A stretch of DNA of 64,000 nucleotides from Nocardioides sp. Soil797 (GCA_001429555.1 LMSR01000017.1:62001-126000); one strand, 5' to 3'. Counted from the first letter of the stretch, positions 25,706-35,704 are shown. Program-made: numbers and translations. Notes: generated by a model from the sequence alone, not told the origin.

Positions 25706-26763
25706 CCTACCTCCTCTGGTCGGTCGTGGCGCTGCTCGGTGCCTCGATCGCCACGGTGGTGCTCCTGCTCGTGCTTCGGGTGACGTCCGGCTGGCGCTCG
25801 ACCCGCCATGCCCGTGAGCATGCTGAGGGGCGCGAGCTCGTGCTGACACTGGCGATGGGCGAGGAGGACGAGGTCGAGGCTGCCGTACGCACCATCGCCC
25901 AACTTCGTGGTAGCGAGTGGGATCGGGTGGAGCACCAGGTCTTCGCACTCCTGCCCAAGGTGCGCGGGGAGACCCGCGAGCGTCTCGTCGACCTCGTGCG
26001 CGAGCGCGGGGCCGCGCAACGGGCCCGCCGTCTTGCCCACAGTCGTTCCGCAGTGGTGCGTTGTCGGGGCGCTCACCGGCTGGGGGCGTTGCGCGACCAC
26101 TCGGACGGCCCGCTGGTGCTGACCCTGCTCCACGACCGCAACTTCCTGGTCAGGCGCGTTGCCCTTCGGGCGCTTGGCAGTCTCGGCGACGCCGCGCACG
26201 TGACGGCGGTGGTGGCGTGCGGCGATGACCCAGCGATGACGCGCGACGTCGTCTCGGCCCTGCAACGCATGGGCATCGGGGCCGCTCCTGAGCTGCGCCG
26301 CGTGGTCGCCGACGCGCTCGACCGTGCGGAACCACTCGACGACGGGGAGGAACGGGTCGTGGGGGTCGCGGTCTTCGCCCTCGGTCTCATCGGCGACCCG
26401 GCCGCCGTGCCGATGCTGGTCCGTGCGCTGACGGCGGGTGAGGCCTCCATCCGGGTCCGGGCGTCCGCGGCGTTGGGCGCCATCGGCGCGCCCCGAGCAG
26501 TGCCAGCGCTGATGGATGCCCTCGACGACGCAGAGGCCCCGTTGTGCGAAGCCATCGCTCGCGCACTCGGTGAGATCGGCGATGACCGAGCCGCGCCCGG
26601 CCTTGGGCGAGCACTCGAGACCTCACCGCGGCTGGCCTCCCGAGCGATCGCGGGTGCCCTGCTGCGGCTGGGCGGTCCCGGGCTCGAGCACTTGCGTGGG
26701 CACTCCTCGCCGTACGCCGCAGAGGCCCTTGCCGTGGATGCCCTGAGGAGCGCCGCCCGATGA
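25702..26763 (+). CDS. Membrane-anchored HEAT-repeat protein
   Basis: 353 residues from a GTG overlapping the response regulator stop. One membrane segment (about 4-26) is followed by a soluble region of short helical repeats typical of HEAT/PBS-lyase proteins, such as RRVALRALGSLGDAAHVTAV, IRVRASAALGAIGAPRAVPA and EAIARALGEIGDDRAAPG. HEAT repeats form protein-binding solenoids. The topology would put the repeats in the cytoplasm. As it lies between a receiver domain and a polysaccharide synthase, it may be the adaptor that joins them. Its ATG-TGA junction overlaps the next gene. Confidence 0.85.
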   Translation: MTYLLWSVVALLGASIATVVLLLVLRVTSGWRSTRHAREHAEGRELVLTLAMGEEDEVEAAVRTIAQLRGSEWDRVEHQVFALLPKVRGETRERLVDLVRERGAAQRARRLAHSRSAVVRCRGAHRLGALRDHSDGPLVLTLLHDRNFLVRRVALRALGSLGDAAHVTAVVACGDDPAMTRDVVSALQRMGIGAAPELRRVVADALDRAEPLDDGEERVVGVAVFALGLIGDPAAVPMLVRALTAGEASIRVRASAALGAIGAPRAVPALMDALDDAEAPLCEAIARALGEIGDDRAAPGLGRALETSPRLASRAIAGALLRLGGPGLEHLRGHSSPYAAEALAVDALRSAAR

Positions 26764-28226
26764 GCTGGGTCGATCTCTTCAGTGGCGTGATCCAGGCGAT
26801 GGGATGGTTCTTCATCGGCTACTCGCTCCTGATCAACACCAGCTTCCTGGTCCTGACCGTGCTCGCGGTCGCCGACTTCGTCGGCTATCGACGCCGGGCC
26901 GAGTTCGCGGCGTACGACGAGACGTTCGGTGAGCCGTTGGCCCGCGGGGTCTCGGTGCTGATGCCTGCCTACAACGAGGAGGCGACGATCGTGGAGTCGG
27001 TGCGCGCCATGCTGTCGATGCGCTACCCCGACTTCGAGATCGTCGTGATCGACGACGGCTCCAAGGACCGGACCGTGCCACTCCTGATCGAGGCCTTCGA
27101 CCTGGTCGAGGTGCCGCTGGTCGTGGACGACGCGGTGCCGACCGAGGGCGAGGTCCTGTCCACGTATCTTTCGCGCCAGGGGAGCAACAACCTGGTGCTG
27201 GTGACCAAGACCAATGGCGGCAAGGCCGATGCCCTCAATGTCGGCATCAACATGGCCCGCAAGGACCTCGTGTGCATGGTCGATGCCGACTCGCTCCTCG
27301 ACCCGGACTCCTTGCTGCACGTCTCTCGCCCCTTCGCCGACCATCCCGACAAGGTGGTTGCCGCCGGGGGAGTGGTGCGGGTTGCGAACGGATCCAGCGT
27401 CAGCCGCGGTCGCGTCACCGACATCCGGATGCCACGCACATGGCTGGCCCGGGTGCAGGTCGTGGAATACCTGCGCGCGTTCATGATCGGTCGGGCGGGT
27501 TGGTCGTCGACCGGGGGACTGCTGATCATCTCGGGCGCGTTCGGCATCTTCCGCAAGGACGTCCTCTTCGAGGTCGGCGGGCTGGCCACCGACTGCATCG
27601 GCGAGGACGCGGAGCTGGTCGTGCGCATCTATCGGTGGATGGGCGACGTCGACCACGACGGCAAGGTGGTGTTCGTCTCCGAGCCGGTGGCGTGGACGGA
27701 GGCACCCGAGGAGCGAGCCGTCCTGGCCAAGCAGCGTCGGCGTTGGCACCGCGGCCTGGCCGAGATCCTGGGTCGGCACCGCGGCATGCTGCTGCGCCCC
27801 AAGTACGGCGTGATCGGGATGGTGACCATGCCCTGGTTCGTCCTGTTCGAGTTGTTGGCCCCGTTCCTCGAGCTCTTCGGGCTGGCCTACTTCCTGGTGG
27901 TGCTGGGCCTGCTCGGCCTCGAGCACCTCGACTGGCTGGGCGGGCACGACTTGGTCGACCTGTGGCTGGTGGTGCTGCTCCTGGCGGCTTCGATCCTGTA
28001 CTCGTTCCTGCTCACCCTGGTCGCCCTGCTCACTGAGGAGATGTCCTACCGCCGCTACCGCGGAGTCGGTGACCTGCTGCGCTCGGTCAGGGGCGCGATC
28101 GAGGAGAACTTCGGCTACCGCCAGCTGACGGCCTGGTGGCGGGTCGGCGGCGCCGTGGAGGCGATCCGCAAGTCCACCCCGGAGTGGGGCGACATGAAGC
28201 GACGTGGGTTCGGTGACCAGAGCTGA
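26760..28226 (+). CDS. Processive family-2 glycosyltransferase, membrane polysaccharide synthase type
   Basis: 488 residues. A membrane segment (about 12-40) precedes the GT-A domain, which has AYNEEATI (70-77), DDG (98-100), the DAD metal motif (175-177), GED (281-283, catalytic base) and QRRRW (325-329), the QxxRW signature of processive synthases. Two or more membrane helices follow (355-390 and 400-425). This is the plan of PgaC/IcaA, hyaluronan and cellulose synthases, which make and export a beta-linked polymer. No PilZ domain is seen. The polymer is unknown; poly-N-acetylglucosamine is one possibility. It overlaps both neighbours. Confidence 0.88.
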   Translation: MSWVDLFSGVIQAMGWFFIGYSLLINTSFLVLTVLAVADFVGYRRRAEFAAYDETFGEPLARGVSVLMPAYNEEATIVESVRAMLSMRYPDFEIVVIDDGSKDRTVPLLIEAFDLVEVPLVVDDAVPTEGEVLSTYLSRQGSNNLVLVTKTNGGKADALNVGINMARKDLVCMVDADSLLDPDSLLHVSRPFADHPDKVVAAGGVVRVANGSSVSRGRVTDIRMPRTWLARVQVVEYLRAFMIGRAGWSSTGGLLIISGAFGIFRKDVLFEVGGLATDCIGEDAELVVRIYRWMGDVDHDGKVVFVSEPVAWTEAPEERAVLAKQRRRWHRGLAEILGRHRGMLLRPKYGVIGMVTMPWFVLFELLAPFLELFGLAYFLVVLGLLGLEHLDWLGGHDLVDLWLVVLLLAASILYSFLLTLVALLTEEMSYRRYRGVGDLLRSVRGAIEENFGYRQLTAWWRVGGAVEAIRKSTPEWGDMKRRGFGDQS

Positions 28227-29824
28227 TGACCAACCAACACCCCACGGTGACGTCGCTGCTCACACGCACCCTCGCGCCGATCCTGCTGCTGATGGTGGTG
28301 CTCGGCGTTCTCGGTGTCATCGGTGTGTATCGCACCAACCAGGCGGTGAACCACGTCCTCGACGAGGTCTCTCCCGGGCTGGCAGCCAACCGTGAGTACC
28401 TCCAGGTGATGACCGACGCCGAGACCGGGGTGCGTGGCTGGGCGATCCAGGGTGAGGACGCCGCACTCCAGCCCTACCGCGACGCCCTGAAGCGGTTGCC
28501 ACAGGTGACGGCGTCGTTGCACGGCTACGAAGATCTCCGGCCCGGCCTGGACCGCCTCATCGACGAGCAGTCCGAGCTCTCCGAGCGATGGCTCGCTGTC
28601 TATGCCCGGCCCCGACTGGCGGCCGGCCCCGGCCTGGACGGATACGACCAGACCAGGTTCATCCGCGGCAAGCGGGTCTTCGACGCCCTGAGGTCGACCA
28701 ACGCCCGGATCGACGCATCGTTCGATGCCGAGGCCGAAGCGGCACGGCACACGGCACGCCTGGCCTATCAACGGGCGGTGATCGCGGTCATCGTGCTCAC
28801 CGTGCTCGCCGCATTCGTGGCCTGGTTGCTGGCCCGACGGTTGCGACGCAGGGTTGCCGGTCCGCTCACCGACCTCGAGGCCGTGGTGCGCCAACAGGCC
28901 TCGGGCGACGTCTCTGCCCGAGCCCGGGTCTTCGGGCCGAGTGAGGTGGCTGCGGTCGCCGCCGCGTTCAACACACTGGCGGAGGAGAACGAGAAGGCAC
29001 GGGCAGTCGAGGGGGCCTCCAAGGAGCGGCTCCTCCAGCTCGACCATGCCAAGGACGACTTCGTCTCCAATGTGTCGCACGAGCTGCGGACGCCGCTGAC
29101 CAGCATCAGGGGCTATCTCGAGCTGGTGCAGGACGGTCAGGATGCCGACCCGCAGACCGAGCAGATGTGGCGGGTGATCAACCGCAACGTGGACCGTCTC
29201 GGTGTGCTGATCGAGGACCTGCTGGCGCTGGCGAACGTCGAGTCCCACAACACCACGCTCACCGAGGTCGACCTGGGCAACGTTGTCCATGACGTCGTGA
29301 CCGACCTGCGCATCGCTGCGGCGAATCGTGGCATCAACTTCGTGCTCGACGTCCCCGACAACGGGATCCGGGTACTGGGCGACAGGATCCAGCTCCTGCG
29401 CGCGATCCTCAATGTGGTCTCGAACGCGGTGAAGTTCTGTCGCACCGACGGGCACGTCGACGTACGCCTCTCCAGCGACGGTGAGGAGGCCACCCTCACG
29501 GTTCGTGACAACGGCATCGGCATCCCCGCGGCCGAGCTGAACCAGCTCGGCTCACGGTTCTTCCGCGGCTCCAACGCCGTCCACCTCCAGATCGGCGGCA
29601 CCGGCCTCGGGCTGCGCATGGTGCAGACGATCGTGGGCAAGCACGGAGGTCGGATGAGCATCGACTCCGAGGAGCACGAGTTCACCCTGGTGACGATCCG
29701 GATTCCCGTGCTCGGTCCCCACACAGCGGAACCGGTGGCGGGTGAGGCGGCGCCGGGCGAGCCGACGGCGCCGGGCGACCCGGCGGCGCCTGGCGAGCCG
29801 ACGGCGGGCGAATCTCGGGAATAG
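28226..29824 (+). CDS. CHASE3-HAMP sensor histidine kinase
   Basis: 532 residues. Two membrane helices (about 15-35 and 184-203) enclose a CHASE3 sensor domain with its hallmark ETGVRGWAIQGE (66-77). Then come HAMP (204-256), HisKA with H285 in SNVSHELRTPL, and an ATPase domain with N400 (VVSNAVKF), DNGIGI (428-433) and GGTGLGL (457-463). The C terminus carries a small Pro/Gly/Glu repeat (GEPTAPGDPAAPGEPTAG). It starts one base inside the glycosyltransferase stop and is the obvious kinase for the response regulator of the same cassette. The signal is external and unknown. Confidence 0.92.
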   Translation: MTNQHPTVTSLLTRTLAPILLLMVVLGVLGVIGVYRTNQAVNHVLDEVSPGLAANREYLQVMTDAETGVRGWAIQGEDAALQPYRDALKRLPQVTASLHGYEDLRPGLDRLIDEQSELSERWLAVYARPRLAAGPGLDGYDQTRFIRGKRVFDALRSTNARIDASFDAEAEAARHTARLAYQRAVIAVIVLTVLAAFVAWLLARRLRRRVAGPLTDLEAVVRQQASGDVSARARVFGPSEVAAVAAAFNTLAEENEKARAVEGASKERLLQLDHAKDDFVSNVSHELRTPLTSIRGYLELVQDGQDADPQTEQMWRVINRNVDRLGVLIEDLLALANVESHNTTLTEVDLGNVVHDVVTDLRIAAANRGINFVLDVPDNGIRVLGDRIQLLRAILNVVSNAVKFCRTDGHVDVRLSSDGEEATLTVRDNGIGIPAAELNQLGSRFFRGSNAVHLQIGGTGLGLRMVQTIVGKHGGRMSIDSEEHEFTLVTIRIPVLGPHTAEPVAGEAAPGEPTAPGDPAAPGEPTAGESRE

Positions 29825-29932
29825 CCCGATTGGCGCGCGGGTTGTGCACGGTGGCACACTTGTGCGCTGGTTCCGGTTCACGTCCCACATCCGGTGGTGG
29901 CGACCCGGCGACTGTCAAAGAGTGAGGGCATC

Positions 29933-30154
29933 ATGCAGAAGGACATTCACCCCGAATACGTCGAGACCCAGGTGACCTGCACCTGCGGCAACTCGTTCAC
30001 GACTCGCAGCACCGTCAAGAGCGGCTCCATCCACTCCGACGTCTGCTCCGCCTGCCACCCGTTCTACACGGGCAAGCAGAAGATCCTCGACACCGGTGGT
30101 CGCGTGGCCCGCTTCGAGGCCCGCTACGCCAAGGCCAAGAAGGCCGACAAGTAG
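29933..30154 (+). CDS. rpmE: 50S ribosomal protein L31, zinc-binding form
   Basis: 73 residues from the ATG at 29933, preceded by GTGAGGG. Four cysteines (C16, C18, C38, C41) mark the zinc-containing C+ form, and [21 protein letters not shown] is characteristic. In other actinobacteria it follows rho directly. A nested hairpin with a short T run follows the stop. Confidence 0.96.
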   Translation: MQKDIHPEYVETQVTCTCGNSFTTRSTVKSGSIHSDVCSACHPFYTGKQKILDTGGRVARFEARYAKAKKADK

Positions 30155-30160
30155 CTTCCA

Positions 30161-30203
30161 CAGGACGCCGGTCCCCGCATGCGTGCGGGTGGCCGGCGTC
30201 CTG
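30161..30203 (+). terminator. Nested hairpin after rpmE
   Basis: CAGGACGCCGG (30161-30171) pairs with CCGGCGTCCTG (30193-30203) and CCCGCA with TGCGGG inside it; CATTTGT follows. It lies 50 bases before prfA, so it may attenuate rather than fully stop transcription. Confidence 0.75.
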
Positions 30204-30252
30204 CATTTGTCTGAAGCACTGACCGTCCGCACCATTCCTGAGGAGCCTGCCC

Positions 30253-31326
30253 GTGTTCGAGGCCGTCGAAGGTCTGCTCGCTGAGCACTCCGCCATCGAG
30301 ACGCAGTTGGCTGCTCCGGAGACGCATGCCGACCAGCGGCTCGCCAAGCAGCTCAACCAGCGGTACGCCGAGTTGTCCTCGATCGTGCGCACCTGGCGGG
30401 AGTGGCAGCAGATCGGTGACGACATCGAGGCCGCGCGGGAACTCGCCTCCGAGGACTCCGCCTTCGCCGAGGAGGCGGAGGCACTCACCGTGCACCGTGC
30501 CAAGGTCGAGGAGCACCTGCGCCACCTCTTGGTGCCCCGGGACCCGAGTGACGCGAAGGACGCCATCCTCGAGGTCAAGTCCGGTGAGGGCGGTGAGGAG
30601 TCGGCCCTCTTCGCCGGCGACCTGCTGCGCATGTACACCCGCCACGCCGAGCAGCGGGGCTGGAAGACCGAGATCCTCGACTCCACGCCCTCCGACCTCG
30701 GCGGCTACAAGTCGGTGACTGTCGCGGTGAAGGCCAAGGGGACGCCGGAGCCCGGCCAGGCGCCGTACGCCCTGCTCAAGTTCGAGGGTGGCGTGCACCG
30801 GGTGCAGCGGGTGCCGGTCACCGAGTCCCAGGGCCGCGTGCACACCTCGGCTGCCGGGGTGCTGGTGATGCCCGAGGCCGAGCAGGTCGACGTCACCATC
30901 GACGACAACGACCTACGCATCGATGTCTTCCGCTCAAGTGGCCCCGGCGGCCAGAGCGTGAACACCACCGACTCCGCGGTCCGCATCACCCACGTCCCCA
31001 CGGGCATCGTGGTGAGCTGTCAGAACGAGAAGTCGCAGCTGCAGAACAAGGAGTCCGCGATGCGGATCCTCCGGGCGCGCATGCTGGCGGCAGCCGAGGA
31101 CGAGGCCAACGCCGAGGCCAGCGAGGCCCGCAAGTCGCAGGTCCGCACGGTCGACCGGTCCGAGCGGATCCGCACCTACAACTTCCCGGAGAACCGCATC
31201 TCCGACCACCGCACGGGCTACAAGTCCTACAACCTCGACACTGTCCTCGACGGTGACCTCGGCCCGGTGATCGACAGCTGCGTCCAGGCCGATCTCGGCG
31301 CCCGCCTCGAGGCGCTCGAGCAGTGA
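30253..31326 (+). CDS. prfA: Peptide chain release factor 1
   Basis: 357 residues from a GTG. The GGQ peptidyl-hydrolysis motif lies near 232 ([20 protein letters not shown]), and the codon-recognition domain with a PxT-like segment precedes it. It ends translation at UAA and UAG. The glutamine of GGQ is methylated by PrmC, whose gene overlaps the stop by four bases. Confidence 0.97.
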   Translation: MFEAVEGLLAEHSAIETQLAAPETHADQRLAKQLNQRYAELSSIVRTWREWQQIGDDIEAARELASEDSAFAEEAEALTVHRAKVEEHLRHLLVPRDPSDAKDAILEVKSGEGGEESALFAGDLLRMYTRHAEQRGWKTEILDSTPSDLGGYKSVTVAVKAKGTPEPGQAPYALLKFEGGVHRVQRVPVTESQGRVHTSAAGVLVMPEAEQVDVTIDDNDLRIDVFRSSGPGGQSVNTTDSAVRITHVPTGIVVSCQNEKSQLQNKESAMRILRARMLAAAEDEANAEASEARKSQVRTVDRSERIRTYNFPENRISDHRTGYKSYNLDTVLDGDLGPVIDSCVQADLGARLEALEQ

Positions 31327-32177
31327 GCAGCGAGCTCCGGCAGAGGCTGAACGAGGCCACCGAGACCCTGCGTTCCGCGGGCGTGGCCAGTCCCGACTTC
31401 GACGCCGCCGAGCTGCTCGCGCACGTGCTCGGCACCTCGCGTGCCCTCCTGCCGATCAGCGCCGCAGACCCGACTCCCGAACAGGCCAGTCAGTACGCCG
31501 ACCTGGTCGCCCGCCGCGCTCGTCGCGAGCCGCTGCAACACCTCACCGGGGTCGCCGCCTTCCGCCATGTCGAGCTGGCCGTCGGGCCCGGCGTCTTCGT
31601 GCCTCGCCCGGAGACCGAGCTGCTGGCCGGCTGGGCCATCGACCAGGCGCGGGCCATCGTCTCGTCGGACCCGGTGGTCGTCGACCTGTGCACCGGTTCC
31701 GGGGCCATCGCCCGCTCGGTCGCCGACGAGGTCCCCTCCGCCCGGGTGTACGCCGTCGAGCTCGACGAGGGCGCTCGCCGATGGGCCGAGCGCAACCTCG
31801 ACGGCACCGGTGTGGAGCTGCGCCACGGTGACATGGCCGAGGCGTTCGACGACCTGGCCGGCACGGTCGACGTGGTCGTCTGCAACCCGCCGTACATTCC
31901 CCTGGAGGCCTGGGAGTCGGTGGCGCAGGAGGCCCGCGACCACGACCCGCACCTCGCCCTCTTCTCCGGTGACGACGGCCTGGTCGCGATGCGCGTGCTC
32001 GAGCAGCGCGCCGCCGTGCTGCTGCGCGACGGTGGCGTGGTCGGTGCCGAGCACGCCGACGTGCAGGGTGAGTCGGCGCCGGCCGTGTTCTCCGGCGCCG
32101 GCCGATGGAGCGAGGTGCGCGATCATCCGGATCTGGCAGGTCGTGCGCGCTTCGTCACGGCGAGGCTGGCACGATAG
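31323..32177 (+). CDS. prmC: Release-factor glutamine N5-methyltransferase
   Basis: 284 residues from a GTG in a GTGA overlap with prfA. The SAM loop [15 protein letters not shown] and the substrate motif NPPY (188-191) are both present, with the helical N-terminal domain ([13 protein letters not shown]) that binds the release factor. It methylates the GGQ glutamine of release factors. Confidence 0.96.
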   Translation: MSSELRQRLNEATETLRSAGVASPDFDAAELLAHVLGTSRALLPISAADPTPEQASQYADLVARRARREPLQHLTGVAAFRHVELAVGPGVFVPRPETELLAGWAIDQARAIVSSDPVVVDLCTGSGAIARSVADEVPSARVYAVELDEGARRWAERNLDGTGVELRHGDMAEAFDDLAGTVDVVVCNPPYIPLEAWESVAQEARDHDPHLALFSGDDGLVAMRVLEQRAAVLLRDGGVVGAEHADVQGESAPAVFSGAGRWSEVRDHPDLAGRARFVTARLAR

Positions 32178-32181
32178 GCCC

Positions 32182-32835
32182 GTGAAGTACCCCACCACCG
32201 ACGAGTCCGAACGCGAATCAGCAGTCGAGGCAGCCACGGTCGCCGTACGCAACGGACAGCTCGTGGTGTTCCCGACCGACACGGTCTACGGACTGGCCGC
32301 GGACGCGTTCTCGGAGGAGGCGGTGAAGTCGCTGCTGGCGGCCAAGGGTCGTGGGCGTGAGATGCCGCCTCCGGTGCTGGTCAGCAGCGCCACCACCCTC
32401 GACGCGCTGGCCGTCGACGTGCCGGTCTGGGCGAAGGCGTTGGTCGAACGCTTCTGGCCCGGCCCACTGACCTTGGTCTGCAAGCAGCAGCCCTCGCTGC
32501 GGTGGGACCTCGGCGACACCCGCGGCACGGTGGCAGTACGGATGCCGGACGACGAGGTGGCCCTGGCCGTGCTCGAACGCACGGGCCCGTTGGCGGTCAG
32601 CTCCGCCAACCTCACCGGTCGACCGGCCGCCCTGGAGGCGGACGAGGCGGAGGACATGCTCGGCGACAAGGTCACCGTGATCATCGACGGCGGCCACTCG
32701 CGAGACGAGGTGCCCTCCACGATCGTGGACGCCACGGGTGACGAAGGACGGATCCTGCGACGAGGAGCGATCTCGCTCGAGGAGCTCAACGACGTGTTGG
32801 CGCCGTTGGATGCGGCCATCACGGACGAGAGCTGA
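32182..32835 (+). CDS. L-threonylcarbamoyladenylate synthase (Sua5/YrdC family)
   Basis: 217 residues from the GTG at 32182, four bases after prmC. PTDTVYGL (31-38), KGR (55-57) and SSANLTG are the family motifs. It makes threonylcarbamoyl-AMP from threonine, bicarbonate and ATP for the t6A modification of tRNAs that read ANN codons. There is no separate C-terminal Sua5 domain, so it is the short YrdC-like form. Its stop overlaps the next ATG by one base. Confidence 0.93.
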   Translation: MKYPTTDESERESAVEAATVAVRNGQLVVFPTDTVYGLAADAFSEEAVKSLLAAKGRGREMPPPVLVSSATTLDALAVDVPVWAKALVERFWPGPLTLVCKQQPSLRWDLGDTRGTVAVRMPDDEVALAVLERTGPLAVSSANLTGRPAALEADEAEDMLGDKVTVIIDGGHSRDEVPSTIVDATGDEGRILRRGAISLEELNDVLAPLDAAITDES

Positions 32836-33965
32836 TGCGCGAATACCTCCTCGTCTTCCTGGTCGCCGCGTCGGTGACCTATCTGCTCACCGTGATCGCC
32901 CGTGAGATCGCGCTGCGCACCGGAGCGGTCGCGCAGGTCCGCGACCGCGACATGCACGTCATCCCCATTCCCTACTTCGGTGGCCTGGCCCTGCTGGGGG
33001 GTCTCACCGCGGCGTACTTCGTGGCACGGCAGCTGCCATTCCTGTCGCTGAGTGCGCCGAACGTCTTCCGAGACGCCGGGGTGGTGCTGGTCGCGGGCGC
33101 CCTGATCTGCATGGTCGGCGTGCTCGATGACCTGCTCGAGCTCGACGCGTTGACCAAGCTGGGTGGCCAGGTGCTGGCGGCCGGCTTCATGATCGCCTTC
33201 GGGGTGCAGTACCTCTTCTTCCCCGCACCAGGCGGCGGCCAGTTCTCGGTCGACCAGTCGCAGTCGGCGCTGCTGACCGTGCTCACCATCCTGACCACCG
33301 TCAACGCGGTCAACTTCATCGACGGACTCGACGGCCTGGCGGCCGGCGTGGTCGGCATCGGCGCCGGGGCACTGTTCGTCTTCTGCTACCAGATCGCCAA
33401 CCTCAACGGTCAATCGCTGGGTGTGACGGGTGCCCTGCTCAGCGCCGCCCTGGCCGGTGCGTGCGCGGGCTTCCTGCCTCACAACTTCTACCCGGCACGC
33501 CTCTTCATGGGTGACAGTGGCTCGATGCTGCTGGGGTTGTTCCTCTCGGCCTCGGCGCTGACCCTCTCAGGGCAGTTCTCGGCAACCGACGTCACGCGGG
33601 GCGGCGGGGGAGCGCAGGCCAGCCTGCTGCCGACCCTGCTCCCGATCATCGTGCCGCTGTCGATCCTGATCGTGCCGTTCGTCGACCTGGTGCTCGCCGT
33701 GATCCGGCGCACCCGGCGCGGAGAGATGTTCTACCAACCCGACAAGCAGCACCTGCACCACCGGATGCTCGAGATCGGTCACTCGCACCGTCGGGCCGTG
33801 CTCATCATCTGGTTGTGGACCGGCCTGATCGGTTTCGGCACTGTGCTGGCCAGCCTCTACTCCACCACGTGGACCTGGGGTGGACTGATCGCCTGGTTCG
33901 TGTTGACTGTGGGCCTGACCTTCGTCGTCCCGCGGGTCAAGGGCCTGGACCCGGTGGAGGAGTAG
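32835..33965 (+). CDS. wecA: Undecaprenyl-phosphate sugar-1-phosphate transferase (WecA/TagO type)
   Basis: 376 residues with about ten membrane helices. The MraY/WecA motifs are GVLDDLLELDALTKL (the DD pair), NAVNFIDGLDGLAAG, NFYPARLFMGDSGSMLLG and the cytoplasmic HLHHRMLEIGHSHR loop. The family moves GlcNAc-1-phosphate or a similar sugar to decaprenyl or undecaprenyl phosphate, the first step in linker or arabinogalactan-type wall polymer synthesis. It holds the same place as Rv1302 in M. tuberculosis, between sua5 and the atp genes. Confidence 0.92.
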   Translation: MREYLLVFLVAASVTYLLTVIAREIALRTGAVAQVRDRDMHVIPIPYFGGLALLGGLTAAYFVARQLPFLSLSAPNVFRDAGVVLVAGALICMVGVLDDLLELDALTKLGGQVLAAGFMIAFGVQYLFFPAPGGGQFSVDQSQSALLTVLTILTTVNAVNFIDGLDGLAAGVVGIGAGALFVFCYQIANLNGQSLGVTGALLSAALAGACAGFLPHNFYPARLFMGDSGSMLLGLFLSASALTLSGQFSATDVTRGGGGAQASLLPTLLPIIVPLSILIVPFVDLVLAVIRRTRRGEMFYQPDKQHLHHRMLEIGHSHRRAVLIIWLWTGLIGFGTVLASLYSTTWTWGGLIAWFVLTVGLTFVVPRVKGLDPVEE

Positions 33966-33971
33966 CCCCGA

Positions 33972-34002
33972 TTGGCTCCGACTCCGGACTTTGTGCTACT
34001 TT
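33972..34002 (+). promoter_or_regulatory. Candidate promoter of the atp operon
   Basis: TTGGCT (33972-33977) and an extended -10, TGC-TACTTT (33994-34002), are 19 bases apart. The predicted leader of about 50 bases ends in GAAGAGAAA-type sequence before the ATG at 34062. Confidence 0.4.
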
Positions 34003-34061
34003 TCACAAGCGTTCGAAGAGCGCTCGAGAAGACCTGATTCCGAAGAGAAACGGCCGCCATC

Positions 34062-34505
34062 ATGACGACCGAGTCGAAGCGCATCACCGCCGGTGGCGGA
34101 TCCGTGCTCCTCGGTGCGGCCGTGGGCGCATTCAGCCTCGGTCTGGTGGCCAGTCTCATCGGCGCGCTCGTCTCCGGCTCCGCCGCGGCGTACGGCGCCC
34201 TGGCCGGCACCGTGATCGTCGTCCTGGTCTTCGCCGGGGGAGCCTCCCTGGTCAACCTGGTCGCCGGGATCAACCCCGCGGCGTCGCTGCTCATCGCCCT
34301 GCTGACCTACGCGTTGCAGGTCCTGCTGATCGGCATGATCTTCTACGTGATCGCCGATTCCGGACTCGTGGGGGACGTGTTGGCTGCCGGCTGGTTGGCC
34401 GGCGCCGTGATCGTCGGAACGATCGGCTGGATGGTGTGCCAGATCATGTTGGCCACGCGGCTGCGCCTACCGGCGTACGAACTGACGGATGCGGGTGCGC
34501 AATGA
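34062..34505 (+). CDS. AtpI-like membrane protein of the atp operon
   Basis: 147 residues with four hydrophobic segments (about 12-32, 37-57, 72-95, 103-130). Its place at the head of the ATP synthase operon and its topology match the Rv1303/AtpI-like proteins, thought to help assemble the c-ring or to admit ions. Sequence motifs of AtpI are not strong, so the assignment is mostly positional. Confidence 0.7.
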   Translation: MTTESKRITAGGGSVLLGAAVGAFSLGLVASLIGALVSGSAAAYGALAGTVIVVLVFAGGASLVNLVAGINPAASLLIALLTYALQVLLIGMIFYVIADSGLVGDVLAAGWLAGAVIVGTIGWMVCQIMLATRLRLPAYELTDAGAQ

Positions 34506-34535
34506 CCCGCCACGACTGCTATTGTCCGGTTCGCG

Positions 34536-34778
34536 ATGGCTCAGCAGAAACCTCCGACCGCGCACACCGCCAACAACTCCGATCAGCCACAGGGCGACCC
34601 GTGGCACGCATTCGGATACATCGTTGCCGGCGTGTTCGTCTATGGAGCGCTCGGTTGGGGCCTGGATCGCTGGCTGGGCACCACCTACCTGGTGGCCATC
34701 GGGATCCTGCTCGGAGCAGTGTTCGGGATCTACATGACCTGGGCCCGATTCAGACCACCGCCAACAGACCAGAAGTAG
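34536..34778 (+). CDS. AtpZ/AtpI family small membrane protein
   Basis: 80 residues with two membrane helices (about 26-44 and 48-68) and the AtpZ-type segment FVYGALGWGLDRWLGTTYLVAIGILLG, in which GWGLD and the helix-breaking glycines are typical. AtpZ and AtpI form a membrane complex linked to ion supply for the synthase. It lies between the AtpI-like gene and atpB. Confidence 0.82.
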   Translation: MAQQKPPTAHTANNSDQPQGDPWHAFGYIVAGVFVYGALGWGLDRWLGTTYLVAIGILLGAVFGIYMTWARFRPPPTDQK

Positions 34779-34803
34779 CAGAGCTGCCGACACAGGAGAC
34801 ACC

Positions 34804-35628
34804 GTGAGTTCTATCGCGACGTCCGTGACTCGCGCCGACGGCTTCACGCCGCCGGGCCCGGGAGACTTCAACCTCCCGCCCATCGGCCCCGACAAGACCT
34901 TCGAGTTCTTGGGCCAGGAGATGTACCTCGGCGTCACCAAGCCGATGCTGCAGCTCGTGCTCGTGGCCGGGGTTGTCTTCGTCTTCTTCTGGGCCGCCTC
35001 GCGCAAGCGCGCCATGGTGCCCGGTCGCCTGCAGTTCATCGGTGAGCAGGGCTACGGCTTCGTGCGCAACTCCATGGGCCGCGACATCATCGGGAGCAAG
35101 GACTTCCAGCGCTACACGCCGTACCTCTTCGCGCTGTTCTTCTTCATCCTGATCAACAACTTCCTGGCCAGCATCCCGTTCTTCCAGTTCCCGACGTTCT
35201 CGCGCGCGGGCCTGGTCTACAGCCTTGCCGCGCTGAGCTGGATCATCTACAACGCGGTCGGCATGAAGAAGCACGGCTTCCTCGGCTACCTCAAGCTGAT
35301 GTGCGTCCCCTCGGGCGTCAGCCCGGCGATGTACCCGCTGCTGATCCCGCTCGAGTTCATGTCGAACATCCTGGTCCGCCCGATCACGCTGGCCCTGCGT
35401 CTGTTCTGCAACATGTTCGCCGGCCACATGCTGTTGATCCTCTTCGCCCTCGGTGGTGAGTACCTCATCGTCGAGATGGCAGGTGCCTACTCCGTCGTCG
35501 GCGTCCTTGCCTGGGTGCTCTTCATCGTGATCTCGTTCCTGGAGTTGCTGATCCAGTTCCTGCAGGCCTACGTGTTCGTCCTGCTGAACGCGATGTACAT
35601 CCAGGGATCGCTCGCCGACGAGCACTGA
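34804..35628 (+). CDS. atpB: ATP synthase subunit a (Fo)
   Basis: 274 residues from a GTG, with five or six membrane helices. The essential arginine lies in [16 protein letters not shown], and the last helix carries [13 protein letters not shown]. It forms the proton half-channels against the c-ring. It is the first structural gene of the operon atpBEFHAGDC. Confidence 0.97.
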   Translation: MSSIATSVTRADGFTPPGPGDFNLPPIGPDKTFEFLGQEMYLGVTKPMLQLVLVAGVVFVFFWAASRKRAMVPGRLQFIGEQGYGFVRNSMGRDIIGSKDFQRYTPYLFALFFFILINNFLASIPFFQFPTFSRAGLVYSLAALSWIIYNAVGMKKHGFLGYLKLMCVPSGVSPAMYPLLIPLEFMSNILVRPITLALRLFCNMFAGHMLLILFALGGEYLIVEMAGAYSVVGVLAWVLFIVISFLELLIQFLQAYVFVLLNAMYIQGSLADEH

Positions 35629-35704
35629 CCCACCCGGTTCTCACCCGCACGACCCAGCCCCACCCCCAGTTTTCCAACAAGGAAATAACCGAAAGGAACA
35701 AGCC

